DNA from: Photobacterium leiognathi
GTDB taxonomy: Bacteria; Pseudomonadota; Gammaproteobacteria; Enterobacterales; Vibrionaceae
Assembly: GCF_030685535.1 (NCBI RefSeq)
Contig: NZ_CP131601.1
Location: 2,790,001-2,854,000, forward strand
Reading direction: 5' to 3'
Length of the DNA: 64,000 bases
A program made the translations under genes and the position numbers. Below, one piece after another: positions 1 through 9,429 of the stretch (the first letter of the stretch is position 1; every line of letters begins with the position of its first letter). Under the pieces are notes generated by a model, which ran no database searches, was not told where the DNA came from, and worked only from the letters and a program-made list of their open reading frames with translations.

Positions 1-30
1 ATCCGCGTTATTGGTCGCCTTAGCTGTTAA
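1..30 (+). CDS. 3' end of upstream gene (partial)
   Basis: The first ten codons are open in frame 1 and end in TAA, giving a tail that reads IRVIGRLSC. Only nine residues are visible, so the product cannot be identified from sequence. In Vibrio the gene before this GH9 gene is an ATP-binding subunit of a chitin-oligosaccharide ABC transporter, and that is the likely identity by synteny only. Confidence 0.4.
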   Translation: MRVIGRLSC

Positions 31-32
31 AT

Positions 33-63
33 GGTGGTTTCAATTCGTTGAAACCACCTTTAT
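33..63 (+). terminator. Hairpin between transporter gene and GH9 gene
   Basis: A perfect 11-bp stem (33-43 with 48-58) closes on a TTCG tetraloop and is followed by TTTATTT. It lies 27 bases before the GH9 start codon, so it could act as a partial terminator or as a 3' end protector that lowers expression of the downstream genes relative to the transporter genes. Confidence 0.75.
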
Positions 64-84
64 TTGGCGACACTAGGAGGTTCC

Positions 85-1821
85 ATGCAGCTGTTAACTA
101 ACCATCTGGGTTATGAGCGTTTCAACGTAAAACACGCTTTATTACAAACTAACTCTGAGTCTTTAACTGGCACCGCCGAGCTAGTCTGTAACCAGACCAA
201 CACCACAATTATGCAGCTGCCATTACATGCCTATGGCAACATAGCGCAATGGCATACCAGCAATATTTACCTAATTGATTTCTCTGCTTGCCAACAAATT
301 GGCGAGTTCCGTATTCGCTACGCTAATAGTGAATCCACTGTTTTCACCATTGCTGAAGGTGTGTTAATGCAACAAACATTCAGTGATGTGCTTCATTATT
401 TCAAATCTCAACGCTGTGGCGGTATCTACGATCGTGCCGATCAACAAGCCGTATTATTAGGCTCTGATCTGACCGTTGATGTTCATGGCGGCTGGTATGA
501 TGCCTCTGGTGATGTCAGCAAATACTTAAGCCACTTATCTTTTAGTAATTATTTAAATCCACAACAAACACCCATGATTGTGTGGAACATGCTAAAAGCC
601 TACGACGAATTAGATCAACAAGCAGATGTGGCGGATTTCACTCGCGTACGCCTGCTTGAAGAAGCCACGTTCGGTGCCGATTTCTTACTGCGAATGCAAG
701 ATCAGCAGGGCTATTTCTACATGACGGTATTCGACAAGTGGAGCAAATCACCACAACAACGTGAGATTTGTGCCTATTCAACGCAAGAAGGCATCAAGTC
801 TGACGATTACCAAGCCGGTTTCCGCCAAGGTGGTGGCGTCACGATTGCCGCGCTTGCAAGCATCTCCCGTATTGCCCAACTCGAATCGAGTAAGCGCCTA
901 GGTGCATTTTCAGAGCTCGATACTGAGTGCTACTTACAAGCAGCTGAAATGGGTTACTGGCATTTAAAACAGCACAATACCAGCTACTTAAATGACGGTG
1001 TCGAAAATATCATTGATGAATACTGCGCCCTACTTGCCGCTGTTGAACTATTCCGTAGCACCAATCAAGAGCGCTACTTAACAGAAATGCGTGAGTGGGC
1101 TGCACGTTTAGCAAAACGCCAAATATCAGATGACATGATTACCCATTTCTGGTCAGCAACTGACAATGGTGAGCGCCCTTATTTCCATGCTGCCGAAGCA
1201 GGCTTACCTGCTATTGCCTTAATGCAGTATTTAAGTGCGGAAACTGATTCCAATTTCAAAAAGCCAATTGAACAAGTACTGTGTAATGCACTTAGCTTTG
1301 AGTTAAGAATTACTAAAGAAGTAACTAACCCGTTTAACTACCCACGCCAGTACACAAAAGCGGTAGATGGCGAAAAGAAAACGGCTTTCTTTGTCGCTCA
1401 TAACAATGAATCAGGCTACTGGTGGCAAGGTGAAAATGCTCGGCTGGCTTCATTAGCAGCCATGGCTTTTATGGCGCAAGATTACGTTCAAGATCCACAG
1501 CTTCAACAAGAACTTATGCACTATGGTCAACACGCTCTTAACTGGATCGTCGGCTTAAACCCTTACGACATGTGTATGTTGGACGGTCATGGTCACAATA
1601 ACCCAGATTACTTACCTCACCTAGGCTTCAGTAATGCTAAAGGCGGAGTTTGTAATGGCATTACTTCTGGCTTTGATAACGAAGAAGACATCGCATTCAA
1701 CCCTGAGGGCCAAAAGGACGATATGCTGCAGAACTGGCGTTGGGGTGAACAATGGATCCCACACGGTGGCTGGTACTTACTTGCAATTACTATGCAATTT
1801 AAGGAGCGTCACCATGGCTAA
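85..1821 (+). CDS. GH9 family glycosidase (probable exo-beta-D-glucosaminidase)
   Basis: A 578-aa glycoside hydrolase family 9 protein. The ATG at 85 follows AGGAGG with good spacing; a TTG at 64 is also in frame but lacks a ribosome site. An N-terminal immunoglobulin-like domain is followed by the alpha-barrel catalytic domain, with the family signature GGWYDASGD near residues 137-145 and acidic residues in the C-terminal NEEDIAFNPEG region. There is no signal peptide, so it acts in the cytoplasm on imported chitosan or chitin oligosaccharides. GH9 proteins at this locus in Vibrionaceae are regarded as exo-glucosaminidases rather than cellulases. Its stop overlaps the next start by eight bases, pointing to translational coupling. 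Confidence 0.88.
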   Translation: MQLLTNHLGYERFNVKHALLQTNSESLTGTAELVCNQTNTTIMQLPLHAYGNIAQWHTSNIYLIDFSACQQIGEFRIRYANSESTVFTIAEGVLMQQTFSDVLHYFKSQRCGGIYDRADQQAVLLGSDLTVDVHGGWYDASGDVSKYLSHLSFSNYLNPQQTPMIVWNMLKAYDELDQQADVADFTRVRLLEEATFGADFLLRMQDQQGYFYMTVFDKWSKSPQQREICAYSTQEGIKSDDYQAGFRQGGGVTIAALASISRIAQLESSKRLGAFSELDTECYLQAAEMGYWHLKQHNTSYLNDGVENIIDEYCALLAAVELFRSTNQERYLTEMREWAARLAKRQISDDMITHFWSATDNGERPYFHAAEAGLPAIALMQYLSAETDSNFKKPIEQVLCNALSFELRITKEVTNPFNYPRQYTKAVDGEKKTAFFVAHNNESGYWWQGENARLASLAAMAFMAQDYVQDPQLQQELMHYGQHALNWIVGLNPYDMCMLDGHGHNNPDYLPHLGFSNAKGGVCNGITSGFDNEEDIAFNPEGQKDDMLQNWRWGEQWIPHGGWYLLAITMQFKERHHG

Positions 1822-2698
1822 TATTCGTTTCTTAGTCGGCGTTGATGGCGGTGGTACATCTTGTCGTGCCCGTATTTGCGATATCAATGGCAACACCTTA
1901 AGTGAAGCAAAAACTGGCAGTGCCAATATTTTATTAGGCAGTAGCGTTGCTATGGCATCGATCAATGATGCAATTGCCACGGCTGCTGAGCAAGCAGGAC
2001 TTAACAGCAGTCACTTTCGCCACATGTCAGTTGGGCTTGCCCTTGCAGGTGCAGAGCAACAAGACGCTTGGTATGCCTTTATGAAGCAACCACATCCTTA
2101 TGGTGCAATCACCTTAAATACCGATGCTTACGGTGCGTGTTTAGGGGCTTGGGGCGGTAAAGATGGCGCTATCTTAATTGCTGGTACTGGCTCTTGCGGG
2201 ATCTTATTAAAAGATGGTCAACAACATGTGGTTGGTGGTCGTGAGTTCCCAATTTCTGATCAAGGTGGTGGCGCTGTGATGGGACTACGCCTGATCCAGC
2301 AAGTGCTATTAAGTGTCGATGGCATTGTGGAACAAACACCATTGGCTCGCTCTGTACTCGAATATTTTAACCATGATGTCGACAGTATCGTGTCATGGTC
2401 TAAAACAGCTCGCCCTTGTGATTATGGGCAGTTTTCACCAAGTATTTTTGCTCACGCAGCACAAGGCGACAAACTGGCGGTAGAAATGCTATTGCAAACC
2501 GCTGCTGACATTGAAATGTGGATGAATGCCCTGATCCAACGTGGTGCCGATAAAATCTGCTTAATGGGCAGTATTGCAGAGCGCATTCATGCTTGGCTTA
2601 TTCCACCTCTGCAACAACGCATTGCAACTCCGCAAGGTGATGCAATGGATGGTGCGATTGCTATGGCTCGTAGCAATCACAATTTATATCAACTGTAA
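1814..2698 (+). CDS. gspK: Glucosamine/N-acetylglucosamine kinase, BadF/BadG type
   Basis: A 294-aa ATP-dependent amino-sugar kinase of the BadF/BadG/BcrA/BcrD ATPase family. The start chosen is the ATG at 1814, preceded by AAGGAG; an ORF extended upstream would simply overlap the GH9 gene. The phosphate-binding motif GVDGGGTS sits at residues 8-15, and AGTGS and DQGGGAVMG motifs follow, as expected for the ASKHA fold. It corresponds by position to the glucosamine-specific kinase described in Vibrio cholerae. It would phosphorylate GlcN or GlcNAc released by the neighbouring glycosidases and phosphorylase. Substrate preference between GlcN and GlcNAc cannot be read from sequence. Confidence 0.87.
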   Translation: MANIRFLVGVDGGGTSCRARICDINGNTLSEAKTGSANILLGSSVAMASINDAIATAAEQAGLNSSHFRHMSVGLALAGAEQQDAWYAFMKQPHPYGAITLNTDAYGACLGAWGGKDGAILIAGTGSCGILLKDGQQHVVGGREFPISDQGGGAVMGLRLIQQVLLSVDGIVEQTPLARSVLEYFNHDVDSIVSWSKTARPCDYGQFSPSIFAHAAQGDKLAVEMLLQTAADIEMWMNALIQRGADKICLMGSIAERIHAWLIPPLQQRIATPQGDAMDGAIAMARSNHNLYQL

Positions 2699-2707
2699 GG
2701 GGGAATA

Positions 2708-4636
2708 ATGAGTTACCGCCTTGATTTAACAGTTATAAATAAAAACGAACACGAGTCTCGTTTTGCCTTAAGCTTACATAATTTAACGGATAAGCCACTT
2801 AAAGATTGGTCACTACATTTTTTATTTAATCGCTATGTAAAACCAGATAGCTTATCTAATGGTGTGGTGAGTCAAACTGGTAGTTATTGCACCATTACAC
2901 AAACCGATAATTTAGCGGAAAACGGGCTTTTTTATACCGAATTTACTGTCGGTACCGCCCCATTTACGCTTTATGATGATGGGATCTTAGATGCTTTCAT
3001 CTCAATTGCATCAGCGGATGAATTCATCCAGCCTATCAGCGTCGATATTAGTCGTATTGATCTCGATCAGCCAGCAGTTGAGCGCTATAACACACCACTA
3101 CCAGAGCAAGCAGCAGAAATCGCGTTAATCCCAAAGCCAAACAAAATGGCAAGGTTGCAAGGCTATTTCCATATCAACCGACATACTGCAATTACGACAC
3201 CACCAACACTTGCTCAAGGTGCTGTTAATTGGCTTCAAGCTGAATTGAAAAAGTGCCTCAATGAGTCAGTCGCAGTCAGCCCAAAAGGTAATATCCATTT
3301 CGCCTTAAACAAAGATATTGCGGATGAAGGTTATCGTCTATTAGTTGAAAACGACAATATTTGGATCCAAGCCAATTCAGCGTCAGGCTTTGTTTATGCC
3401 ACCTCTAGCCTGCTGCAATTGATACCGAGTCTGCCGTCACATAAAGCCGATAGTACATACTCAATTCCAATGGTTGATATAGATGATCAACCTCATTATG
3501 GCTATCGCGGCATGATGCTCGATTGTGGTCGTCACTTCCACCCAGTAGAACGTATTAAGCATCTTCTTGATCAGCTAGCTCGCTTTAAATTTAATACTTT
3601 CCATTGGCATCTCACCGATGATGAAGGCTGGCGAATTGAAATTGATGCCTACCCAGAGCTCACTCGAATTGGTGCGTGGCGTGGCCCAAATGAAACAATT
3701 TTGCCGCAGTTCACTACAATTTCTCAGCGTTATGGCGGCTTTTACTCCAAGCAAGAGATCCGCGACGTGATCGCGTACGCTGCGGATCGCGGGATCATGA
3801 TCATTCCGGAAATTGATATCCCAGGACATTGCCGATCTGCGATTTTATCACTACCTGATCTGTTAATTGATCCTGAAGATAAATCTGTCTATCGCAGTAT
3901 TCAAAACTACAGCGATAACATCTTGTCACCAGCCTTAAAAGGCACTTACAGCTTTATTAGTAATGTATTAAATGAAGTCTGTGAGTTGTTCCCAGCACCT
4001 TACATTCATATTGGTGCCGATGAAGTACCAGTAGGCGTGTGGACAGATAGTCCAGCCTGTCAAAAACTGATGGCAGAACATGGCTACCAAGATCCCAAAG
4101 AGCTTCAAGGTCACCTATTGCGCTTTACTGAAGAGCTCATTGAAAGCAAAGGTAAACGCATGATGGGTTGGGAAGAAGCAACCCACGGTGAGAAGGTTAG
4201 TAAAAATACCATCATCTTCTCATGGCAAAGTGAACAGGCCGGATTGGAATGTATCCAAAAAGGCTACGACATTGTGATGCAGCCAGCACAAGCTACTTAC
4301 CTCGATCTTGCTCAAGGTTACTCGGCAGATGAAGCAGGTGTTGATTGGGCAGGAAAGTTACCACTCGATAAAGTTTACAATTATTACCCACTTAGCGATC
4401 TCTCAGAACAAAATTCTGAGCGGAAGCACATTTTAGGCATTCAAACCGCACTTTGGTCAGAATTAGTAAATAACCAAAGTCGATTTGAATATATGATTTA
4501 CCCACGCTTACTAGCGGTCTCGGAGATTTGCTGGAGCGAACCAAAACATCGTAACTGGGATGACTTCAAAGCTCGTTTAAAAGGTCAACTTAGCTACCTG
4601 GACAAGGCGGGCATTAATTACCGCCACTGTGAATAA
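2708..4636 (+). CDS. Cytoplasmic beta-N-acetylhexosaminidase, GH20
   Basis: A 642-aa family 20 glycosidase that releases GlcNAc from the non-reducing end of chitin oligosaccharides. Residues 1-110 form an N-terminal beta domain, a GH20b-like domain follows to about 255, and the TIM barrel begins near YGYRGMMLDCGRHF. The catalytic Asp-Glu pair is D438-E439 in the motif HIGADEVP, and HWHLTDDEGWRIE is another family landmark. No signal peptide is present, so it works inside the cell with the ABC-imported substrate. The ribosome site AAGGGGG lies six bases before the ATG, and the gene begins nine bases after the kinase stop, in the same operon. Confidence 0.9.
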   Translation: MSYRLDLTVINKNEHESRFALSLHNLTDKPLKDWSLHFLFNRYVKPDSLSNGVVSQTGSYCTITQTDNLAENGLFYTEFTVGTAPFTLYDDGILDAFISIASADEFIQPISVDISRIDLDQPAVERYNTPLPEQAAEIALIPKPNKMARLQGYFHINRHTAITTPPTLAQGAVNWLQAELKKCLNESVAVSPKGNIHFALNKDIADEGYRLLVENDNIWIQANSASGFVYATSSLLQLIPSLPSHKADSTYSIPMVDIDDQPHYGYRGMMLDCGRHFHPVERIKHLLDQLARFKFNTFHWHLTDDEGWRIEIDAYPELTRIGAWRGPNETILPQFTTISQRYGGFYSKQEIRDVIAYAADRGIMIIPEIDIPGHCRSAILSLPDLLIDPEDKSVYRSIQNYSDNILSPALKGTYSFISNVLNEVCELFPAPYIHIGADEVPVGVWTDSPACQKLMAEHGYQDPKELQGHLLRFTEELIESKGKRMMGWEEATHGEKVSKNTIIFSWQSEQAGLECIQKGYDIVMQPAQATYLDLAQGYSADEAGVDWAGKLPLDKVYNYYPLSDLSEQNSERKHILGIQTALWSELVNNQSRFEYMIYPRLLAVSEICWSEPKHRNWDDFKARLKGQLSYLDKAGINYRHCE

Positions 4637-4677
4637 CCACGCACAGTAGAGTGAAATTTTTTAAGGATTAGAAAGCA

Positions 4678-7083
4678 ATGAAATACGGTTATTTTGACAA
4701 CGACAACAGAGAATATGTTATCACTCGTCCTGATGTCCCAGCACCATGGACAAATTACTTGGGTACAGAGAAATTCTGTACAGTAATTTCACAAAACGCA
4801 GGTGGTTACTCATTCTACAAATCTCCAGAGTACAATCGCGTAACGAAATTCCGTCCTAACGCGACATTTGATCGTCCAGGGCACTACGTTTACCTACGTG
4901 ATGATGCAACAGGCGATTACTGGTCAATCTCATGGCAACCAGTAGCAAAAAGCCTAGACGAAGCAACGTACGAAGTACGTCACGGTTTGTCTTACTCTAA
5001 ATTCAAATGTGATTACAACGGCATTGAAGCAACTAAAACTCTATTCGTACCAAAAGGCGAAGATGCAGAGCTTTGGGATGTTGTGATCAAAAATACTAGC
5101 GATGAAGTTCGTAATATCAGTGCTTTCTCATTTGTTGAGTTCTCATTCAGCCACATTCAGTCTGATAACCAAAACCACCAGATGAGTCTGTACTCAGCAG
5201 GTACTTCTTATGAAGATGGTGTGATTGAATACGATCTGTACTACAACACGAATGAAAAAGAAGGTTACTACTACCTAGCATCAAGCTTTGATCCTGATAG
5301 CTACGATGGTCAACGTGACACATTCATCGGTGCATACCGTGATGAAGCTAACCCAATTGCCGTTGAGAAGGGTCGTTGTTCTAACCACGTTCAAACCTGT
5401 TACAACCACTGTGGCTCACTACACAAGCAATTCACTATCCAACCAGGCCAAGAAGTGCGTTTCAGCTTCGTATTGGGTGTAGGTAAAAACGAAGGCCAAC
5501 GCTTACGTAAGAAATACCAAGATGTTGCTGCAGTGGATGCTGCCTTTGCTGAAATCAAAGAGCACTGGAACAGCCGTTGTAACAAGTTCAAAGTAACGTC
5601 ACCAAACGAAGGTCTAGATACCATGATCAACGCATGGACACTATACCAAGCAGAAACCTGTGTGGTTTGGTCTCGCTTTGCATCATTCATTGAAGTTGGT
5701 GGTCGTACTGGTCTTGGTTACCGTGATACAGCGCAGGATGCTATCTCGGTTCCTCACTCAAACCCAGAAATGACTCGTAAGCGTCTAGTTGACTTACTAC
5801 GTGGTCAAGTTAAAGCAGGTTACGGTCTACACCTATTTGATCCAGATTGGTTTGATCCAGAAATGGCAGATGTTGCACCATCTAAATCACCAACAGTAGT
5901 ACCAACGCCAAGTGATGCAGATAAAATCCACGGCATCGAAGATACCTGTTCTGATGACCACCTATGGATCGTGCCAACTATCTGTAAGTACGTAACAGAG
6001 ACAGGTGAAGAGAGCTTCCTTGATGAAGTGATCCCATACGCTGATGGCGGCGATGCCACTGTCTATGAGCACATGAAAGCAGCACTTGATTTCTCTGCTG
6101 AATACGTAGGTCAAACGGGTATTTGTAAAGGTCTACGTGCTGACTGGAATGACTGTCTAAACCTAGGTGGCGGTGAATCAGCCATGGTTTCATTCCTACA
6201 CTTCTGGGCACTACAAGAATTCCTAGAGCTTGCTAAGTACAAAGGCAACGACGCTGATGTTACTAAGTACACAGAAATGGCAGCGAACGTTCGCGAAGCA
6301 TGTGAAACGCACCTATGGGATGACGAAGGTGGCTGGTACATCCGTGGTCTAACCAAAGATGGCGATAAGATTGGTACAGCGCAACAAACTGAAGGTCGTA
6401 TTCACCTAGAATCAAACACCCTAGCGGTACTATCTGGCATGGCATCGCAAGATCGTGGTGAGAAAGCAATGGATGCGGTTGATGAGAACCTATTCTCTGA
6501 GTACGGTCTGCACCTAAATGCACCATCATTCGCAACACCTAATGATGACATCGGTTTTGTGACTCGCGTATACCAAGGCGTGAAAGAAAACGGCGCAATT
6601 TTCTCACACCCAAACCCTTGGGCGTGGGTAGCAGAAGCAAAACTAGGCCGTGGTGATCGTGCAATGAAGTTCTACGATGCACTTAACCCATTCAACCAAA
6701 ATGACATCATCGAAAAACGTATTGCAGAACCATACTCATACGTTCAGTTCATCATGGGTCGTGATCACCAAGATCACGGTCGTGCAAACCACCCATGGTT
6801 AACAGGTACGTCTGGTTGGGCATATTTTGCCGTAACTAACTTCATCCTAGGTGTACAAACTGGTTTTGCTGGCCTTACTGTTAACCCTTGTATCCCAACT
6901 AACTGGCCTGGTTTTGAAGTGACACGTGAATGGCGTGGTGCAACTTACAACATCAAAGTTGAAAACCCAAATGGTGTAAGTAAAGGCGTTAAATCTATTA
7001 CGCTAAACGGTGAAGCAGTTGAAGGTGCAATCGCACCACAAGCTGAAGGTTCAGTAAACACTGTTACAGTGGTAATGGGTTAA
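4678..7083 (+). CDS. chbP: N,N'-diacetylchitobiose phosphorylase, GH94
   Basis: An 801-aa inverting phosphorylase that splits chitobiose with phosphate into GlcNAc-1-phosphate and GlcNAc, saving one ATP per disaccharide. The length equals that of characterised Vibrio chitobiose phosphorylases. The catalytic general acid is visible as D492 in ADWNDCLNLGG (residues 488-498), matching the residue number known for the V. proteolyticus enzyme. N-terminal beta-sandwich, helical linker and (alpha/alpha)6 barrel are in the usual order. The gene follows the GH20 gene by 41 bases. Codon choice is strongly biased, resembling valS in this window, which suggests high expression on chitin. Confidence 0.92.
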   Translation: MKYGYFDNDNREYVITRPDVPAPWTNYLGTEKFCTVISQNAGGYSFYKSPEYNRVTKFRPNATFDRPGHYVYLRDDATGDYWSISWQPVAKSLDEATYEVRHGLSYSKFKCDYNGIEATKTLFVPKGEDAELWDVVIKNTSDEVRNISAFSFVEFSFSHIQSDNQNHQMSLYSAGTSYEDGVIEYDLYYNTNEKEGYYYLASSFDPDSYDGQRDTFIGAYRDEANPIAVEKGRCSNHVQTCYNHCGSLHKQFTIQPGQEVRFSFVLGVGKNEGQRLRKKYQDVAAVDAAFAEIKEHWNSRCNKFKVTSPNEGLDTMINAWTLYQAETCVVWSRFASFIEVGGRTGLGYRDTAQDAISVPHSNPEMTRKRLVDLLRGQVKAGYGLHLFDPDWFDPEMADVAPSKSPTVVPTPSDADKIHGIEDTCSDDHLWIVPTICKYVTETGEESFLDEVIPYADGGDATVYEHMKAALDFSAEYVGQTGICKGLRADWNDCLNLGGGESAMVSFLHFWALQEFLELAKYKGNDADVTKYTEMAANVREACETHLWDDEGGWYIRGLTKDGDKIGTAQQTEGRIHLESNTLAVLSGMASQDRGEKAMDAVDENLFSEYGLHLNAPSFATPNDDIGFVTRVYQGVKENGAIFSHPNPWAWVAEAKLGRGDRAMKFYDALNPFNQNDIIEKRIAEPYSYVQFIMGRDHQDHGRANHPWLTGTSGWAYFAVTNFILGVQTGFAGLTVNPCIPTNWPGFEVTREWRGATYNIKVENPNGVSKGVKSITLNGEAVEGAIAPQAEGSVNTVTVVMG

Positions 7084-7090
7084 TAATATT

Positions 7091-7115
7091 AGGGGGTGGC
7101 TTCACCCCCTCTTTA
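7091..7115 (+). terminator. Hairpin between chbP and the phosphomutase
   Basis: An 8-bp stem AGGGGGTG/CACCCCCT with a GCTT loop and a short T run (CTTT) lies just after the chbP stop. The weak T tract suggests partial readthrough into the mutase gene 28 bases beyond. Confidence 0.7.
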
Positions 7116-7142
7116 ATTTGAGAGAGAAATAGGAGTTCCTCC

Positions 7143-8555
7143 ATGATCCAATTTGGAACCGATGGATGGCGTGCCTTCATTGGTGAAGAGTTTACTCAAG
7201 CTAATGTTCGTTTAGTTGCTCAAGCCATTGCCAACATCATGATCAAAGAGTCAGTCACTGAAAATGGCTTTATTATTGGTTACGACCGTCGTTTTCTATC
7301 CGACAAAGCCGCAACATGGTTTGCTGAAGTATTAGCGGGAAACAACATTAAATGTAGCTTTATCAACAAGTTTGTCCCAACACCAGTGGTAATGTTTAAA
7401 GCCAAAGAAACTGGGGCAACCTACTCTGCATGTATCACTGCATCTCACAACCCAGCCGATTACAACGGTATCAAAGTCTTCATTGAAGGCGGTCGTGATG
7501 CCGATGAAGTGATCACTCAAAAGATCGAACAACAAATTGCAGTGTTAACCGATGCTGATGTAAAACGTGTCGATTTTGAACAAGCAGAAAACGATAAGTT
7601 AATTGAAGTGATCAACCCAATGAACGAGTTCGTTGATTCGATCATTAACTTTATCGATATGGAAGCGATCAAAAAAGCCAACTTACGTGTCCTTATCGAC
7701 CCAATGTTTGGTGTGGCGAAAAACGCGCTACAAACCGTCCTAATTACTGGCCGTTGTGACGTTGACGTGATCAACGACAGTGAAAACCCAGGCTTTGGTG
7801 GTTTAATGCCATCACCAAGTGCTGCAACGCTATACCGTTTGAAACACCTTGTTGCCAATGAAGGTTATGACATCGGTATTGGTACTGATGGTGATGCTGA
7901 TCGTTTAGGTATTATCGACGAGAAAGGTAACTTCATTCACCCGAACGAAGTGTTACTCCTACTTTACTACTACCTACTCGAATACAAAGGCTGGACAGGC
8001 TCAGTCGTTCGCAATATCGCCACCACGCACCTACTTGATAAAGTAGCAGAAGCATATGGTGAAAAATCGTTTGAAGTGCCTGTTGGCTTTAAACACATCA
8101 GCTCACAAATGGAAGCCGATGACTCTTTGATCGGTGGTGAAAGCTCTGGTGGTCTAACGATCCGTGGTCATATCAAAGGGAAAGATGGTGTATTCGCATC
8201 AAGCCTATTAGTTGAAATGATCAGCTCTACCGGTAAGAAATTGTCTGAATTACTTGATGAGATCTACGGACGCTTTGGCTATGCCTACACAGCTGAAGGT
8301 GATTGTACCTTTAAGCCAGCTGATCGTGACCGTCTGTACAACAAGATCTATGTAGAAAAAGCATTGCCTGATTTTGATTATGAAATCGAAAAAGTAAGCT
8401 ATGCCGATGGCGCTAAAGTTTACTTTAAGAATGGAGGTTGGGCGATTGCACGTTTCTCAGGTACAGAGCCATTACTCCGTATCTTTGTTGAAATGGAAGA
8501 TCAACCACAAGCAGAAGCAGTACTTGCTCAATTAAAAGCATTCCTTTCTGTTTAA
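7143..8555 (+). CDS. Phosphohexomutase (phosphoglucomutase/phosphomannomutase family)
   Basis: A 470-aa alpha-D-phosphohexomutase. The active-site serine is S101 in ITASHNP, the metal-binding loop is DGDADRLGI near residue 249, the sugar-binding loop is GESSGG, and the C-terminal phosphate-binding loop is RFSGTEPLLR. Placement after chbP suggests it converts the GlcNAc-1-phosphate (or GlcN-1-phosphate) released by phosphorolysis into the 6-phosphate for entry to GlcNAc catabolism. That substrate assignment is inferred from context, since the family covers several sugars. A ribosome site AGGAG precedes the ATG by seven bases. It is the last gene of the operon. Confidence 0.85.
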   Translation: MIQFGTDGWRAFIGEEFTQANVRLVAQAIANIMIKESVTENGFIIGYDRRFLSDKAATWFAEVLAGNNIKCSFINKFVPTPVVMFKAKETGATYSACITASHNPADYNGIKVFIEGGRDADEVITQKIEQQIAVLTDADVKRVDFEQAENDKLIEVINPMNEFVDSIINFIDMEAIKKANLRVLIDPMFGVAKNALQTVLITGRCDVDVINDSENPGFGGLMPSPSAATLYRLKHLVANEGYDIGIGTDGDADRLGIIDEKGNFIHPNEVLLLLYYYLLEYKGWTGSVVRNIATTHLLDKVAEAYGEKSFEVPVGFKHISSQMEADDSLIGGESSGGLTIRGHIKGKDGVFASSLLVEMISSTGKKLSELLDEIYGRFGYAYTAEGDCTFKPADRDRLYNKIYVEKALPDFDYEIEKVSYADGAKVYFKNGGWAIARFSGTEPLLRIFVEMEDQPQAEAVLAQLKAFLSV

Positions 8556-8603
8556 AAACATAGCTGTTGTTTTAGCAGATCAGTAGTTCCGATCTTTGCT
8601 AGA

Positions 8604-8636
8604 GGGTAACCATTAGGTTGCCCTTTTTCTTTTTTC
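8604..8636 (+). terminator. Terminator of the chitin-oligosaccharide operon
   Basis: An 8-bp stem (8604-8611 with 8616-8623, one G-T pair) with loop ATTA is followed by TTTTTCTTTTTT. It is a strong rho-independent terminator 48 bases after the mutase stop. Confidence 0.9.
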
Positions 8637-8789
8637 CGTCTACTAATCCCAAGTAAAGTTAGATCTTCTGCACATTTATAAAATACTAATTAATTCCCCT
8701 TCAAATTCTCGCTTGCTATCACATACAAAACGCTATTTTGAGTCCACTATTAATAGGTATTCCAATTATCGTAAAGAAGAGGGATCGGC

Positions 8790-9176
8790 ATGAAAAAGCT
8801 TATATTCAGCGTTATTGTTTTGATGTTAGCAATATTATTCACCGAGCATTTCCACTCTTTTACTATCGGTTTTAGCCTTGCCATTATTGCAGTTGGTGCC
8901 AGCTATCTCATTGCATACCAAGCAATACGCCAACCTCAGTATGTGATGACATATTTGGTACTTGCTGTCATCACTAAATTAGCCATTACCGTTAGTGGTG
9001 TTATTTGGGTATTTTCAAGTAGCTTGATTCATTCACCTATTACCTTTTTAGTTGCTTACGCATTCTTCTCAGCTCTCATCACTTATTCCGTATCGCGTTA
9101 CCGCGCATACCAACGAGATAAAAGTGAACAACAACAAAAGGAGATCCTTCACACAGGTTTATATGAGCAAATTTAG
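8790..9176 (+). CDS. Small integral membrane protein of unknown function
   Basis: A 128-aa protein that I do not recognise. It is almost all membrane: hydrophobic segments lie at roughly residues 4-20, 25-45, 52-75 and 82-104, and a basic, glutamine-rich tail (SRYRAYQRDKSEQQQKE) follows. GAAGAGGG precedes the ATG by seven bases. It has its own upstream gap of 230 bases after the chitin operon terminator, so it is probably transcribed alone. No recognisable catalytic or transport motif is present. Confidence 0.65.
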   Translation: MKKLIFSVIVLMLAILFTEHFHSFTIGFSLAIIAVGASYLIAYQAIRQPQYVMTYLVLAVITKLAITVSGVIWVFSSSLIHSPITFLVAYAFFSALITYSVSRYRAYQRDKSEQQQKEILHTGLYEQI

Positions 9177-9331
9177 CCAATAAATATCAGATCAGAGCAA
9201 GGAGGTAACCCATTTATCATTACCAACGCTCACCGCTTTTTGAGAGATAAAAGCCAAATAAGATAGGAAAGGAGGTTCTCACATCATCTTCACTATTTTT
9301 GATATCCAATGAATTAAGACATGACAACAAA
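9177..9331. other. Intergenic stretch with two strong anti-SD-complementary sites
   Basis: No convincing gene. Two sequences nearly perfectly complementary to the 16S 3' end occur: AAGGAGGT at 9199-9206 and AAAGGAGGT at 9268-9276. Each is followed after five or six bases by ATT or ATC rather than ATG, opening only 12 and 9 codons. They may be chance, decayed gene starts or sites that bind ribosomes. Confidence 0.4.
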
Positions 9332-9358
9332 GCCTCACTGTTTCCAGTGAGGCTTTTT
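9332..9358. terminator. rrn distal terminator (outermost)
   Basis: A perfect 9-bp stem GCCTCACTG/CAGTGAGGC with loop TTTC. T runs flank both sides (TTTTT after it on +, TTTGTTG on -), so it can stop the rRNA operon on - and the small membrane gene on +. Confidence 0.85.
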
Positions 9359-9396
9359 AATATGAATAGCATTATTACTGACTAGAAATGAAAAAA

Positions 9397-9420
9397 GCCT
9401 CGCTATTTCTAGCGAGGCTT
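9397..9420. terminator. rrn middle terminator
   Basis: A perfect 9-bp stem GCCTCGCTA/TAGCGAGGC with the same TTTC loop as its neighbours. On - it is followed by TTTTTTC. It appears to have been copied together with a tRNA-Asp gene that has since decayed. Confidence 0.85.
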
Positions 9421-9429
9421 CTTAATAAA

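Noticed and set aside
1634..1813. 60-residue N-terminal extension of the amino-sugar kinase
   Set aside because: It lies inside the GH9 coding sequence in another frame. The ATG at 1814 has a ribosome site and gives the family length.
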